Positions 18,881 through 27,040 of a stretch of DNA of 64,000 nucleotides are shown one piece after another. The notes under the pieces are model-generated. The model did no database searches, was not told the DNA's origin, and was given only the letters and a program-made list of their open reading frames with translations. This stretch comes from Actinomycetota bacterium (GTDB lineage Bacteria; Actinomycetota; Acidimicrobiia; Acidimicrobiales; Iamiaceae): contig JAHBSO010000004.1 in NCBI GenBank assembly GCA_019639075.1, positions 1 to 64,000 of the forward strand. Reading direction: 5' to 3'. Made by a program: the position numbers and the translations under genes. Positions within the stretch are counted from its first letter, which is position 1. Each line of letters begins with the position of its first letter.

Positions 18881-21301
18881 ATGAACAAATGGTGCAGCAG
18901 GACCGGGCCGGGAAGCCCGTCGAGCGACGGCCGAACCGCGCCTCGGGCGACCCGGTGGCGCCGGGTCCTCGTTCCCCTCGCGGTCGTGTGCAGCGTCATC
19001 GGTCTGGCGTCGTCGCCGACCCTTGCCAGAGGGCCGCGCGAGCCGGACGACACCACGACGACGACCGTCGATCCGGGCGATCCGTTCATCGATCCGGTGA
19101 CCTGCTCCTACGTCCCGACGCCGACGCCCATCCCGGTCGTCGTGCTGCAGGACGGTCCTGCACCCACGGCCACGCCCATCGAAGATGGATCGCTGTTCGA
19201 GCGGGTCGACGTCGACGTCACCGACATCGACGTCAGCCCGGATCTGGAAGCTTCGATCCGTCGGGAGCTCGTCGAGCGCGACATCGCATCGGGCAGTCCC
19301 TACGTGGTCCTCTACCCGGCATCCTCCGACCTTCTCACCGGGCTGGCGAACGGTTTGCCGGGCGCCAACGCCGACATCCTCATCCTCGTGAGATCCAGCG
19401 ACATCACCTCGGTCCAGCTCGTGCAGGAGTGGAAGAACCTCATCGCCACCCGGGCCCCGACGTCGGCCGATGCCGATGCGACCGTCGGTGTGATCCCGTC
19501 GGACACGACCGACGAGCAGGTGACCGGCACGACCTCCACCTCGACGGTCCCGTCGACGTCGGAGGTCGCCACCACCGAGCAGGCGACGTCCTGGACCCTC
19601 ACGGTCGAGCCGGCACCGGCGTCCGGCACGACGTGGCCGTCGCCGGATTCCACCGTCGAGGTGGACCTCCTCGACGCCGACGGGCGCCTCCAGGCCTCGT
19701 GCGAGCTCCGCCCCGACCCCGACGGCTCCACCTCGGGGTTTCCGGCCACGTTGACGGTGGATGGCGCCCCGGAAGGCGCCCGCGTGCAGATCACTCGGGA
19801 CGGGTCATCCGTCGCCGTCGTCGATCTCGTCGCGTCGACCGACTGCGAAGGCGACCCCTTCTCGTGCGCCGCGGACGCTGACGTCACGGTGCCGACCGTG
19901 CAGGCGGCCGACGACACATCGTCAGGGTCCTCGCCCTTCATGCTCCTCCTCGTGGGGCTGGGTGGCGTCGCGCTCGGGGCCGGCGCCCTCACGCTGGCCC
20001 GCAGGTTCGACGACGGCCCCGACGGGCCGGTCCCCGCGTTCGCGGGGGGACCACCTCCCAACTTCGGTGGCCCGTACGGCCAGCCGCTACCTCCAGCAAT
20101 CCCACCACCAGCGCCACCACCCGCCGGCCCCACCGCGTTCCCCGTGGTGTCGGCGCCCGGGACCGCCCCGGTCCCTCCCCGGCCGGCACCGCCCGGCTGG
20201 ACCGGCGCGGTACCGCTGGACCGTTCGATCCGGCTGGGCGAGCTGGGGTTGAACCGACTGCTCCCGATCGACCTGCCGGCCGGGAGGGCCTGGGCGTACG
20301 AAGCCGCCGGGGTCCTGGCCGCCGCCGGATGGCTCGAGAAGAAGGAGGGGCGCGGCGAGGACGCCGAACCGACGTTGCTCGTCCACGAGGACGGGCGCGC
20401 GATCCTCGGCGCCTTCGACGGCACCGGGGGTGCCGGGGCCGCCGTGGCCCGGCGGCTCCGTGATGGCACCGAGCTGACCGGCGCCTACGTGGGCGCCCGG
20501 ATCGTGCGCGACCTGACCGAGACGTGGGGACTCCGCCGACTCGAGAACGGACCGGTCGGCGACCCGAACGACCTGACCCAGCTCCTCGCGCAGGCGTTGC
20601 GCGACGAGGCGACGAGCCTTCCCCCGTCGGGTGGCGTTCGGGGATCGCTCAGCAGGGTCCTCCCGACCACCGCCGCGGTCATCGCGATCACGCCCCGACC
20701 CGACCGGGCGACGTGGGCGGAGGCGATCTGGGCCGGTGACTCACGGGCGTTCGCGCTGACCCCGAACCACGGTCTCCAAGCACTCACCGTCGACGACACG
20801 CGCGAGACCGACGCGCTGGCGCTGATCCGCAACGACCAACCGATGACGAACCTGATCTCGGCCGACCGACGGTTCCACCTGAACCACCGGGCGATCGAAC
20901 GCACCGGGCCGGCCGTCTTCATGGTTGCCACCGATGGGTGCTTCGGGTACGTCCCGACCCCTGCGCACTTCGAGCACCTCGTGCTCGGGGCGCTGATGGA
21001 CGCGGATCATGTCGCACGGTGGCCCGAGCTGATCCTCGGCCGCCTGGCAGAGGTGGCAGCGGACGACGTCTCGTTCGCGCTGGTCACCACCGGGTTCGAC
21101 GGGTTCGCGGCGCTCCGCGAGGCGTTCGAGGCTCGCTACGAGTACCTCGACCGGGAGCACTGGCGACTGTTCGCCGACGCCTCTGATCCGGGCGATCGCG
21201 AGCGGCTTCGCGAGGCGTCGTGGGCGGTCTACCGGGAGCGGTACGAGGCCCTGATGGATCGGCCCGACGCTGCGGACGGTTCCCCAGGAGCGGGCCGCTG
21301 A
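18881..21301 (+). CDS. Transmembrane protein with extracellular domain and cytoplasmic PP2C-like phosphatase
   Basis: This roughly 806-residue protein has a basic N-terminus and signal sequence (VLVPLAVVCSVIGLASS), an extracellular region of about 300 residues with Thr-rich linkers, and a membrane span near residue 355 (PFMLLLVGLGGVALGAGAL). A Pro-rich juxtamembrane stretch leads to a C-terminal PP2C-like domain. PP2C motifs are LGAFDGTGG (about residue 510), WAGDSRAFAL (about 618), MVATDGCFG (about 685) and DDVSFALVTT (about 730), so the main metal-binding aspartates are present; the first R-x-N-E-D motif is not obvious. The ATG at 18881 has GGAGGG just upstream, and an ATG 12 bases earlier is the alternative. 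It completes the kinase-VWA-PP2C triad but is fused to an ectodomain, so it could couple an outside signal to dephosphorylation. Confidence 0.78.
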   Translation: MNKWCSRTGPGSPSSDGRTAPRATRWRRVLVPLAVVCSVIGLASSPTLARGPREPDDTTTTTVDPGDPFIDPVTCSYVPTPTPIPVVVLQDGPAPTATPIEDGSLFERVDVDVTDIDVSPDLEASIRRELVERDIASGSPYVVLYPASSDLLTGLANGLPGANADILILVRSSDITSVQLVQEWKNLIATRAPTSADADATVGVIPSDTTDEQVTGTTSTSTVPSTSEVATTEQATSWTLTVEPAPASGTTWPSPDSTVEVDLLDADGRLQASCELRPDPDGSTSGFPATLTVDGAPEGARVQITRDGSSVAVVDLVASTDCEGDPFSCAADADVTVPTVQAADDTSSGSSPFMLLLVGLGGVALGAGALTLARRFDDGPDGPVPAFAGGPPPNFGGPYGQPLPPAIPPPAPPPAGPTAFPVVSAPGTAPVPPRPAPPGWTGAVPLDRSIRLGELGLNRLLPIDLPAGRAWAYEAAGVLAAAGWLEKKEGRGEDAEPTLLVHEDGRAILGAFDGTGGAGAAVARRLRDGTELTGAYVGARIVRDLTETWGLRRLENGPVGDPNDLTQLLAQALRDEATSLPPSGGVRGSLSRVLPTTAAVIAITPRPDRATWAEAIWAGDSRAFALTPNHGLQALTVDDTRETDALALIRNDQPMTNLISADRRFHLNHRAIERTGPAVFMVATDGCFGYVPTPAHFEHLVLGALMDADHVARWPELILGRLAEVAADDVSFALVTTGFDGFAALREAFEARYEYLDREHWRLFADASDPGDRERLREASWAVYRERYEALMDRPDAADGSPGAGR

Positions 21302-21335
21302 GCGCGAGGCTTCGAGCCGGACCTTCGACGCGAGC

Positions 21336-22214
21336 TCAGGACCGGTCGGCGCTGGAGTCCACGGCTCGGACGGGCACCGCGAGGTTGTCGAGGAGTCGGG
21401 TGCGGCCGAAGTGGGCGGCAATCAGCAACCGCTGACCCGGGCCGAGGTCGTCGACCGGTTCGAGCGTCGTCGCGTCGACGACCTCCGCGTAGTCGAGCTC
21501 CGCGAGCGCTTCGGAGTCCACCCGATCGATCATCACCTGCCGGACGTCGGTGGCCGGCGCACCCGAGGTGGCCGCCGTCGCCGCCGCTCGAAGCGCCTCG
21601 TGGAGCACCGGTGCGGCAGCTCGCTGTGCCTCGTCGAGGTACACGTTGCGGCTCGACATCGCCAGGCCGTCCGCCTCGCGCACGATCGGGCAGCCGACCA
21701 CCTGGACGGGGATCGAGAGGTCCGATGCCAGCCGTGTGACCACGGCGAGCTGCTGGAAGTCCTTCTCGCCGAAGTATGCGCGACCGGGCCCGACGATGGA
21801 GAAGAGCTTCGTCACCACCGTGGCGACCCCGGCGAAGTGCTCGGGGCGCGACGCACCCTCGAAGTTCCGAGTGATCCGATCGACCGTGACCGTGGTGAGC
21901 ACCGGACCACCCGGGTACATCTCCTCGACCGTCGGGTTGAGGACGTGGGAGACGCCCCGGTCGGCACAGATCGCGAGATCCCGGTCGAGGTCTCGCGGGT
22001 AGGTGCTCAGATCCTCGTTCGCCGCGAACTGGAGCGGGTTGACGAAGATGCTCGCCACCGCGACGTCGTTCTCGGCCGCCGCGGCCGACATCAGCGACGC
22101 GTGCCCGTCGTGCAGGTATCCCATCGTCGGGACGAAGCCGACGGTCCGCCCGCGACGTCGCTCGTCGTCGAGCGCGCTCCGGAACGAGGCGATGGAGTCG
22201 TGCACGTCGACCAT
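21336..22214 (-). CDS. panC: Pantothenate synthetase
   Basis: This 292-residue ligase joins pantoate and beta-alanine using ATP. The HIGH-type motif is seen in VPTMGYLHDGHASLM. FVNPLQFAANEDLSTYPRD, FGEKDFQQL and the MSSRNVYL motif (KMSKS equivalent) are all in place. The gene converges on the PP2C-like gene across a 34-base gap and is divergent from the membrane/FHA gene. In Mycobacterium tuberculosis a DUF2520 gene precedes panC and panD follows it directly. Here the same order is kept but with insertions on both sides. Confidence 0.96.
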   Translation of the reverse strand: MVDVHDSIASFRSALDDERRRGRTVGFVPTMGYLHDGHASLMSAAAAENDVAVASIFVNPLQFAANEDLSTYPRDLDRDLAICADRGVSHVLNPTVEEMYPGGPVLTTVTVDRITRNFEGASRPEHFAGVATVVTKLFSIVGPGRAYFGEKDFQQLAVVTRLASDLSIPVQVVGCPIVREADGLAMSSRNVYLDEAQRAAAPVLHEALRAAATAATSGAPATDVRQVMIDRVDSEALAELDYAEVVDATTLEPVDDLGPGQRLLIAAHFGRTRLLDNLAVPVRAVDSSADRS

Positions 22215-22322
22215 GCGGCGAGGTTACGGGAGGACAACCCCGGCATCGATCCGCCTCGGGCCAGGGTTCGATCGGTCGACGCGTAGGATCCGGAGAGCGG
22301 GACGACGGGAGAGATCACACCG

Positions 22323-23609
22323 ATGACGGATCCTTCGCCGGGCGACGGCGGCACCGAGCACCACACCACCCAGGACGGCCCCGGTGCCGTGCCACCGCGG
22401 CCGCCGGCCCGGCCGTTCCTCAACGCACCGGGCGGCGCGTTCGATCCGGCCCGCGGACGGTCCTCGAGCGGCCCCGGCTTCCCCGACGGTGCCGCCGGAA
22501 CAGCGGCGGACGGAGCGCAGTCGATCGTTCCAGTGGTGTCGGTGACGAGGGGAAGCCGTTCCCCGGCTCCACCGACCACACCCGCACCGACCCCCTACCC
22601 GGTCGGTTCGCGCCCCTCGGCTCCGCCAGGGGTCCACGCCACGTCGGCGCCCGCCGCCGCCCGGACCGGAGACGGCTCGACCGGGGCCGCCGTCCTGAGC
22701 CTGCTCGGTCGGTCGAGCACCGTCTCCGGAGCGCTGGCCGGTGCCCTCGCCGGCCTCCTCGGTTGCCTTGTCCAGGGGACCTTCGTCCCGCCGCCTGAAG
22801 ACACCAGCGGTGGAAGTTCGGCCGGGACGCTCGCGATACTGCTCACCACCCTCACCGCCGGTCTCCTGGCGGCCTGGCCCCACATCACCGCGCGGGCGTG
22901 GGCCAAGGCCGGGATTCGCCTGCTGATCGGTGCCGGCGTCGGCGCGGTCGCTGGAGCGGTCGCCCTCGTCGCTGCGAACGGCTACTTCGCGGCTCGGGTC
23001 GGTGACTACGAGTACGTCCCGCTCGGGGTCACCATCGTCATCTGGGTCGCCATCGCGACGGCGGCAGGGGTCGGCGCCGGCCTGCTGCGGTCATGGCGGG
23101 GCGTCCTCAGCGGGCTGGGTGGCGGGGTCGTCGGCGGCGCGCTCGGCGGCCTGATGTTCTGGAACCTGCAGGAGCCGTACGCCGGAGCGGACTACGGCCT
23201 CATCATCGACGGCACCGAATCGAACACCTTGCTCACGGTCATCGTGGCGGCGACCACCATCGGCATGTGCATCGGAGCGGCCGAGCGCGTCGCACGTCGC
23301 GCCTCACTGACCATCATCGAGGGCAATGCCCGGCGGACCATCAACCTCGACCGACGGTCGACGACCATCGGCAGTTCGACGACCTGTCCGATCGTCATCC
23401 GCGACCCGTCGGTCGCCCCACAGCACCTGACCATCTCGATCGATGACGCTGTGGTCACCGTGACCGCGCACGCACCGGTGTTTCACCTCAACGGGGACGA
23501 GATCACGTCACCGACCTTCCCGGTCCGACCGGGAGACTTCCTGCGCGTCGGCGGGACCACCATCCGTTTCGACGGCACCGCCCCTGACGGCCCCGGTCCC
23601 GCTGGGTGA
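22323..23609 (+). CDS. Multi-spanning membrane protein with C-terminal FHA-like domain (paralogue)
   Basis: This 428-residue protein repeats the layout of the gene at 15417-16685: a Pro-rich tail of about 120 residues, then several membrane segments (for example VSGALAGALAGLLGCLVQG, LLIGAGVGAVAGAVALVA and VVGGALGGLMFW), and a C-terminal FHA-like domain. The last domain contains TIGSSTTCPIVI and VAPQHLTISI, so the usual G-R and S-x2-H positions are changed. The ATG at 22323 has GGGAGAG upstream, and TAGGAT at 22284 may be the -10 box. It stands alone between panC (divergent) and DUF2520 (convergent). Likely partners are the kinases and the secretion ATPase that starts the long run to its right. 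Confidence 0.75.
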   Translation: MTDPSPGDGGTEHHTTQDGPGAVPPRPPARPFLNAPGGAFDPARGRSSSGPGFPDGAAGTAADGAQSIVPVVSVTRGSRSPAPPTTPAPTPYPVGSRPSAPPGVHATSAPAAARTGDGSTGAAVLSLLGRSSTVSGALAGALAGLLGCLVQGTFVPPPEDTSGGSSAGTLAILLTTLTAGLLAAWPHITARAWAKAGIRLLIGAGVGAVAGAVALVAANGYFAARVGDYEYVPLGVTIVIWVAIATAAGVGAGLLRSWRGVLSGLGGGVVGGALGGLMFWNLQEPYAGADYGLIIDGTESNTLLTVIVAATTIGMCIGAAERVARRASLTIIEGNARRTINLDRRSTTIGSSTTCPIVIRDPSVAPQHLTISIDDAVVTVTAHAPVFHLNGDEITSPTFPVRPGDFLRVGGTTIRFDGTAPDGPGPAG

Positions 23610-23621
23610 ACGCGTCAGGAC

Positions 23622-23665
23622 GGGGAGTTCTCCCCATATCCCGTCCGCCCGCGCATCGGTACCGT
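23622..23665 (+). promoter_or_regulatory. GGGGAGTTCTCCCC promoter element, copy 1 (apparently antisense to DUF2520)
   Basis: The palindrome GGGGAGTTCTCCCC at 23622-23635 is followed 24 bases later by TACCGT at 23660-23665. This is the same motif, spacing and hexamer as copy 3 at 48130. The flank ATATC also matches the ATTTC of the other copies. Oriented to the right, it would start a transcript near 23672 running antisense through the convergent DUF2520 gene. No plus-strand gene fits that transcript, so it may make an antisense RNA or be a relic. Confidence 0.6.
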
Positions 23666-24513
23666 CAGGATCGTTCCCGGTCGGCCGGGGCGGGAGATCC
23701 ACCGGGGCGGTGTGGTGGGTCGGCGGAACCGGCCGGCCGGGACGCCGGCGGGGTCTCGGCGGACGACGCACCTGCCAGGAACCGCTCGGGCACTTCGCGT
23801 TCGACGAGTCGGGCCGCCGCCGCAGCGAGCGTCACGTAGGTCACGCGCTCGTCGGCAGGGAGGGCGTCGAGATGGCGTGCGACCGTGTCCCAGTCACCTC
23901 GGGCCACCGGGCCGGTGAGGGCCGCCCTCGGTCCGAGCTCGACGACGTTGGCCAACGTGGCCGTGGCCAGGTCCAGGTAGGCCTCTGGCGGCACGTCGAT
24001 CTGCTGGGCGAGTCGGACCACCTGACCGAGGAGCGCGACGAGGTGGTTGGAGGCGATCGCCGCGGTCGCGTGGTACTCGGCTCGATCGGCGTCGGCGACG
24101 GTGAAGCGCCGCCCGCCGAGGTCGTCGACGATCCGTTCCACGAGGGGGTCGCCGGCGACTGCGAACCAGGCGCCCGACGCGAGTCGCCGCGCGCCCAACT
24201 CCGGGTCGGGAAGCGACATCAGCGGATGGAGGGCGCCACGGCGCTCGTGGGGGGCGAGGGCCTCGAGGCCGAGGCTGCCAGCGAGGTGGGCGACCACGAC
24301 CCCGGACCGCGGTTCGATCGAGGCCGCGGCGTCTGCCACCGCACCATCGGGCGTCGCGATGACGACGAGGTCGACACCGTCCGCGGCAGCCGAGACGTCG
24401 TCACCACGTCCGAGGTAGCCGACGTGCTCCCACCCGGCCCGCTCGAGGGCGATCGCCAGCGACCGCCCGGCCCGCCCCGGCCCGATCGTCCGGAAGCGAA
24501 CAGCGACCGTCAC
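23665..24513 (-). CDS. Rossmann-like and DUF2520 domain-containing protein
   Basis: The protein (282 residues) has an N-terminal Rossmann-like dinucleotide fold (VRFRTIGPGRAGRSLAIAL) and a C-terminal DUF2520 helical domain similar to ketopantoate reductase/ProC-type dehydrogenases. HLAGSLGLEALAPHERRGA and the LHPLMSLPDP segment are typical of the family. The gene starts at GTG. The family often neighbours panC in actinobacteria and a role in pantoate or pantothenate metabolism has been proposed, but this is context only. The C-terminal 30 residues are Pro/Ser-rich. It is the last gene of the long minus-strand run; a candidate antisense promoter reads into its 3' end. Confidence 0.88.
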   Translation of the reverse strand: MTVAVRFRTIGPGRAGRSLAIALERAGWEHVGYLGRGDDVSAAADGVDLVVIATPDGAVADAAASIEPRSGVVVAHLAGSLGLEALAPHERRGALHPLMSLPDPELGARRLASGAWFAVAGDPLVERIVDDLGGRRFTVADADRAEYHATAAIASNHLVALLGQVVRLAQQIDVPPEAYLDLATATLANVVELGPRAALTGPVARGDWDTVARHLDALPADERVTYVTLAAAAARLVEREVPERFLAGASSAETPPASRPAGSADPPHRPGGSPAPADRERS

Positions 24514-24564
24514 GGTTTCCGATGGTAGGACCAGCTCACGTGTGGTGTCGCTCTGACACAGTGC

Positions 24565-25173
24565 TCAGCGGCGCGCTCCGGCGAGATCGGCGTCCCACCG
24601 AGAGGCCAGCACCGCCGCGAGACCGTCGACGTCGCCCGTCTGGTCCCATACCACCGGTTCGGACTCGACCGGCCGGGCCCCACTGATCTCCAGATCGAGC
24701 AGCAGCGGTCCGTCGCCGTCGGGCAGGGCCGACACGACGTGCGCGACCGACGCGAGGAGCCCGGGCAACGCGGTGTCGACGACCAACTCGTAGCCCGCTG
24801 GAAGACGACGCACGATGACGGGCCCCACCGGGCCGGACAGGACGCGAGCGATCCGGTCGTCGCCCACCCGCACGACCACCGAGGTGTCGGCACCCGCCAC
24901 GAGCTCGGCCGTCGCCGGCAACGCCGGGTGCATCACGATCGACCTGTCCGCCTCGATGGCCACCAACCCACGGATCGCCAGGCTCGAGGCCGCAGCAGCC
25001 TGGATCTCAGCCGACGGTGCACCGGCCGAGCTGAGCAGGAGGTGGACGGTCGGGTACGGACCGTCGTCGTCAGCTTCCTGCCCGTACCAGTGCATGAGCG
25101 CCTGGAGCTCGGAGACCGTGAGCCGGACCCCCACGTGCGTGGATCGCACATCCACCTCGTCGTGCACGCTCAC
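24565..25173 (-). CDS. Small protein with EspG-like N-terminal pattern, candidate secretion chaperone
   Basis: This 202-residue protein starts at a GTG that overlaps the stop of the WXG-fusion gene (GTGA, 25170-25173), so the two are translationally coupled. Its N-terminal half (L-T-x2-E-L-x2-L, P-Y-P-x-V, then S-x2-E ... S-L-A-x-R-G-L) resembles EspG proteins, the chaperones of type VII (ESX) substrates. EspG proteins are nearer 280 residues, so this would be a short form. The C-terminal half has beta strands (PVIVRRLPAGYELVVD) and no recognised motif. It lacks a signal peptide and membrane span. An immunity protein for the coupled effector is another possibility. The EspG assignment is inference. 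Confidence 0.45.
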   Translation of the reverse strand: MSVHDEVDVRSTHVGVRLTVSELQALMHWYGQEADDDGPYPTVHLLLSSAGAPSAEIQAAAASSLAIRGLVAIEADRSIVMHPALPATAELVAGADTSVVVRVGDDRIARVLSGPVGPVIVRRLPAGYELVVDTALPGLLASVAHVVSALPDGDGPLLLDLEISGARPVESEPVVWDQTGDVDGLAAVLASRWDADLAGARR

Positions 25174-26078
25174 CGGATGCCCTCCTTCAAGCCTTCCCAC
25201 ATCCCCCATCGAAGGTCGCCCACCGTGCGGTAGAGACCGCTCCAGCCCTCTCGGCGCTGCACCATCTCCGACGCCACCGATGCCTGCTGGTCGAACGGCA
25301 GTTGGTCGAGGTCGCTCACCCCGTAGTCCCGCATCAGGAAGAACGAGTCGTACATGCCGACCGACGTCCCGGTCCCGGTCGCCCACGCGTCCTCCGTCGC
25401 GTTGTAGGCCGCGGTCCCGATCACACCACCAACGTAGGTCGAGCCGTCCCAGGCGACGCCTGCGGCGAGGCCACCCGCTGGTCCGCCCACGACGGTGCCA
25501 GCGATCTCCGCTCCAGTCCCGCCCACGAGGTCGACCTCCTCCCACATCGTGGATGCCGATCCCCACCCGGACTTGTCCGCCTCGGCGAACATGCTCAACG
25601 TTCCGACTCCTGCCGAGAGCGCCGGGCCGGACCAGCCGCCGCCGGGTACACCGTCGAGCAACGACTTCGGACCGGCGACGTTCTTGATCACGTCGTATGC
25701 GTCCTTGCCCGTCCGCCCGAGCTCGACAAATTCGAGCAGTCCAGATACGCCACGCCACACCGAGCGCGATCCTGCTGAACCAGCGGCGGAAGATCCGGTC
25801 GTGCCGCCGTCGCTGGTCGCCCTCTGCTCCGATGCGTTGTTCAACGCCGCTTGGCCGAAGCCGTCGAGCGCGTCGGCGATCGCCTTGATGTCGGCGTGGT
25901 GCTTGGGCCACCACTGGCCCTTGAACCGGTTGGCGTCGGGGCCGGTCCATGCGGAGCCGTTGCGCACCCTCGCGTTCGTGTCGTTGCCGATCCTCGAGAC
26001 CTCGGCCGCCTTGGCCTTCAGGAAGCGACCCAGCTCCTCGACCTCATCGACGTTCATCCCATGGCTCAGTGCGGCCAT
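25170..26078 (-). CDS. WXG100-type N-terminal domain fused to an unknown glycine-rich domain
   Basis: The protein (302 residues) begins with a WXG100-like helical hairpin of about 90 residues. It carries SHGMNVDEVEELGR at the start, the turn motif as SAWTGPDANRF, then QWWPKHH and DGFGQAALNNASEQ. After a Ser/Gly linker, residues 120-302 form a domain I do not recognise. That domain has glycine-zipper-like helices (GTVVGGPAGGLAAGVAW, YVGGVIGTAAYN) and ends in an aromatic-rich region. There is no signal peptide; export would be through the neighbouring type VII ATPase. An AGAGAGGA ribosome-binding site lies five bases upstream of the ATG. The layout resembles long-chain WXG effectors with C-terminal toxin or pore modules, but no catalytic motif is visible. 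Confidence 0.78.
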   Translation of the reverse strand: MAALSHGMNVDEVEELGRFLKAKAAEVSRIGNDTNARVRNGSAWTGPDANRFKGQWWPKHHADIKAIADALDGFGQAALNNASEQRATSDGGTTGSSAAGSAGSRSVWRGVSGLLEFVELGRTGKDAYDVIKNVAGPKSLLDGVPGGGWSGPALSAGVGTLSMFAEADKSGWGSASTMWEEVDLVGGTGAEIAGTVVGGPAGGLAAGVAWDGSTYVGGVIGTAAYNATEDAWATGTGTSVGMYDSFFLMRDYGVSDLDQLPFDQQASVASEMVQRREGWSGLYRTVGDLRWGMWEGLKEGIR

Positions 26079-26113
26079 CTCGATCCTCTCTCGTCAATGC
26101 GTTGGTCGTCGGG

Positions 26114-26956
26114 CTAAGGAAGGTTCGCGATGATGAGCTGACGTTCGCCGTAGAACCAACCATCGCCGCGTCGCACAATCGTTGTGGTCGACCGATACTC
26201 GTCCGCGTATCCGTTCTCCACGTCCCGCCCCACGTTCCACTCCGACACTGTCGCTGAACTGCCATCCGCGGAGATCGACTCGACGATCATCACATGGCCG
26301 TAACCTCCGGAGCCGTAGGAGGCCATCGCTCCGAGGCGGACCGGTGTCGTCGGCGTACCGCCAAGGTTCCCCGCCATCTCGCCACCGTTTCCGAGCGCAC
26401 CCGAAAGGTCACCCTTGTAACCGAGCTCCTGCCACCGGAACTTCGCCCATGCCGTGCATTGGTACTGGTAGGGACCGCCGAAGTCGTGTCCCCCCAGTCC
26501 ACTCGCCGTGCGATAGGCGGCATCGACCTGTTGCCATGTGCGGCCGGCGCCAGGGAGCGATCCCGTCGTTCCTCCCACCTCGTTGGCGCCTGGCGCCGTC
26601 GGTGCCGAACCTCCAGACCGCGCCGAGCCGACGGCCGCGGCTGCTGCATCGGCGCCACCGGACATTGCACGGGTGGAGCGCGCCTCGTCGCTCGCCCGTT
26701 CCTGCTCAGTGGCGTTGTTCAGCGCCGACTGACCGAAGCCGTGCAGATGGTCGCCCACCTGTCGCAGGTTCGCCTTGTGCTTGGGCCACCAGTCCCGCCG
26801 GAACCGGTCAGCGTCCGGCCCCCGCCAACTCGACGCGGCGACCGCCCGGTCGAGTTCGTCCACCATGGACAGGACGCGGCGCGACGCTTCCTGTTGCAGA
26901 TACCTACCGAGTGCCTCGACGTCGTCGAGGTTCATCCCGTGGGTGAGCGATGCCAT
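26114..26956 (-). CDS. WXG100-CHAP fusion: predicted type VII-secreted peptidoglycan hydrolase
   Basis: This 280-residue protein joins a WXG100-like hairpin (residues 1-95; THGMNLDDVEALGR, SSWRGPDADRF, DWWPKH, HGFGQSALNNATEQ) through an Ala/Ser/Gly linker to a C-terminal CHAP domain. CHAP domains are Cys-His amidases or endopeptidases that cut peptidoglycan. The catalytic cysteine lies in YQCTAWAKFRW near residue 167 and the histidine in GYGHVMIVES near residue 215. A strong GGAGGAGG ribosome-binding site sits eight bases before the ATG. It follows the small WXG100 gene after 84 bases that contain a stable hairpin. The likely role is local wall opening or delivery to a neighbour's wall. No obvious immunity gene was seen other than the uncharacterised 202-residue protein. 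Confidence 0.88.
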   Translation of the reverse strand: MASLTHGMNLDDVEALGRYLQQEASRRVLSMVDELDRAVAASSWRGPDADRFRRDWWPKHKANLRQVGDHLHGFGQSALNNATEQERASDEARSTRAMSGGADAAAAAVGSARSGGSAPTAPGANEVGGTTGSLPGAGRTWQQVDAAYRTASGLGGHDFGGPYQYQCTAWAKFRWQELGYKGDLSGALGNGGEMAGNLGGTPTTPVRLGAMASYGSGGYGHVMIVESISADGSSATVSEWNVGRDVENGYADEYRSTTTIVRRGDGWFYGERQLIIANLP

Positions 26957-26989
26957 CGTTGCGACCTCCTCCGGTCTCGAAAAGAGCCA

Positions 26990-27018
26990 GCTCCCGGCTC
27001 CACGAAGGAGCCGGGAGC
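26990..27018 (-). terminator. Strong stem-loop between the WXG100 and WXG-CHAP genes
   Basis: GCTCCCGGCTCC and GGAGCCGGGAGC form a perfect 12-bp stem with a 5-base loop. It begins 22 bases after the WXG100 stop in the direction of transcription, and CTCTTTTC follows the stem closely on the minus strand. This fits an intrinsic terminator or attenuator, or an mRNA-stabilising 3' structure, giving more WXG100 than downstream effector. Confidence 0.7.
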
Positions 27019-27040
27019 GGATCTCCCGCCATCTCCAGGC

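Noticed and set aside
23622..23635. The palindrome read as a transcription terminator between convergent genes
   Set aside because: The stem would have a 2-base loop and no T-run, and the other two identical copies are in promoter positions with the same 24-base spacing to a -10-like hexamer.
23710..24528. A 272-codon plus-strand frame that could be the target of promoter copy 1
   Set aside because: Its product has no recognisable domain and is antisense to a clear DUF2520 gene, so it is treated as shadow. An antisense RNA remains possible.
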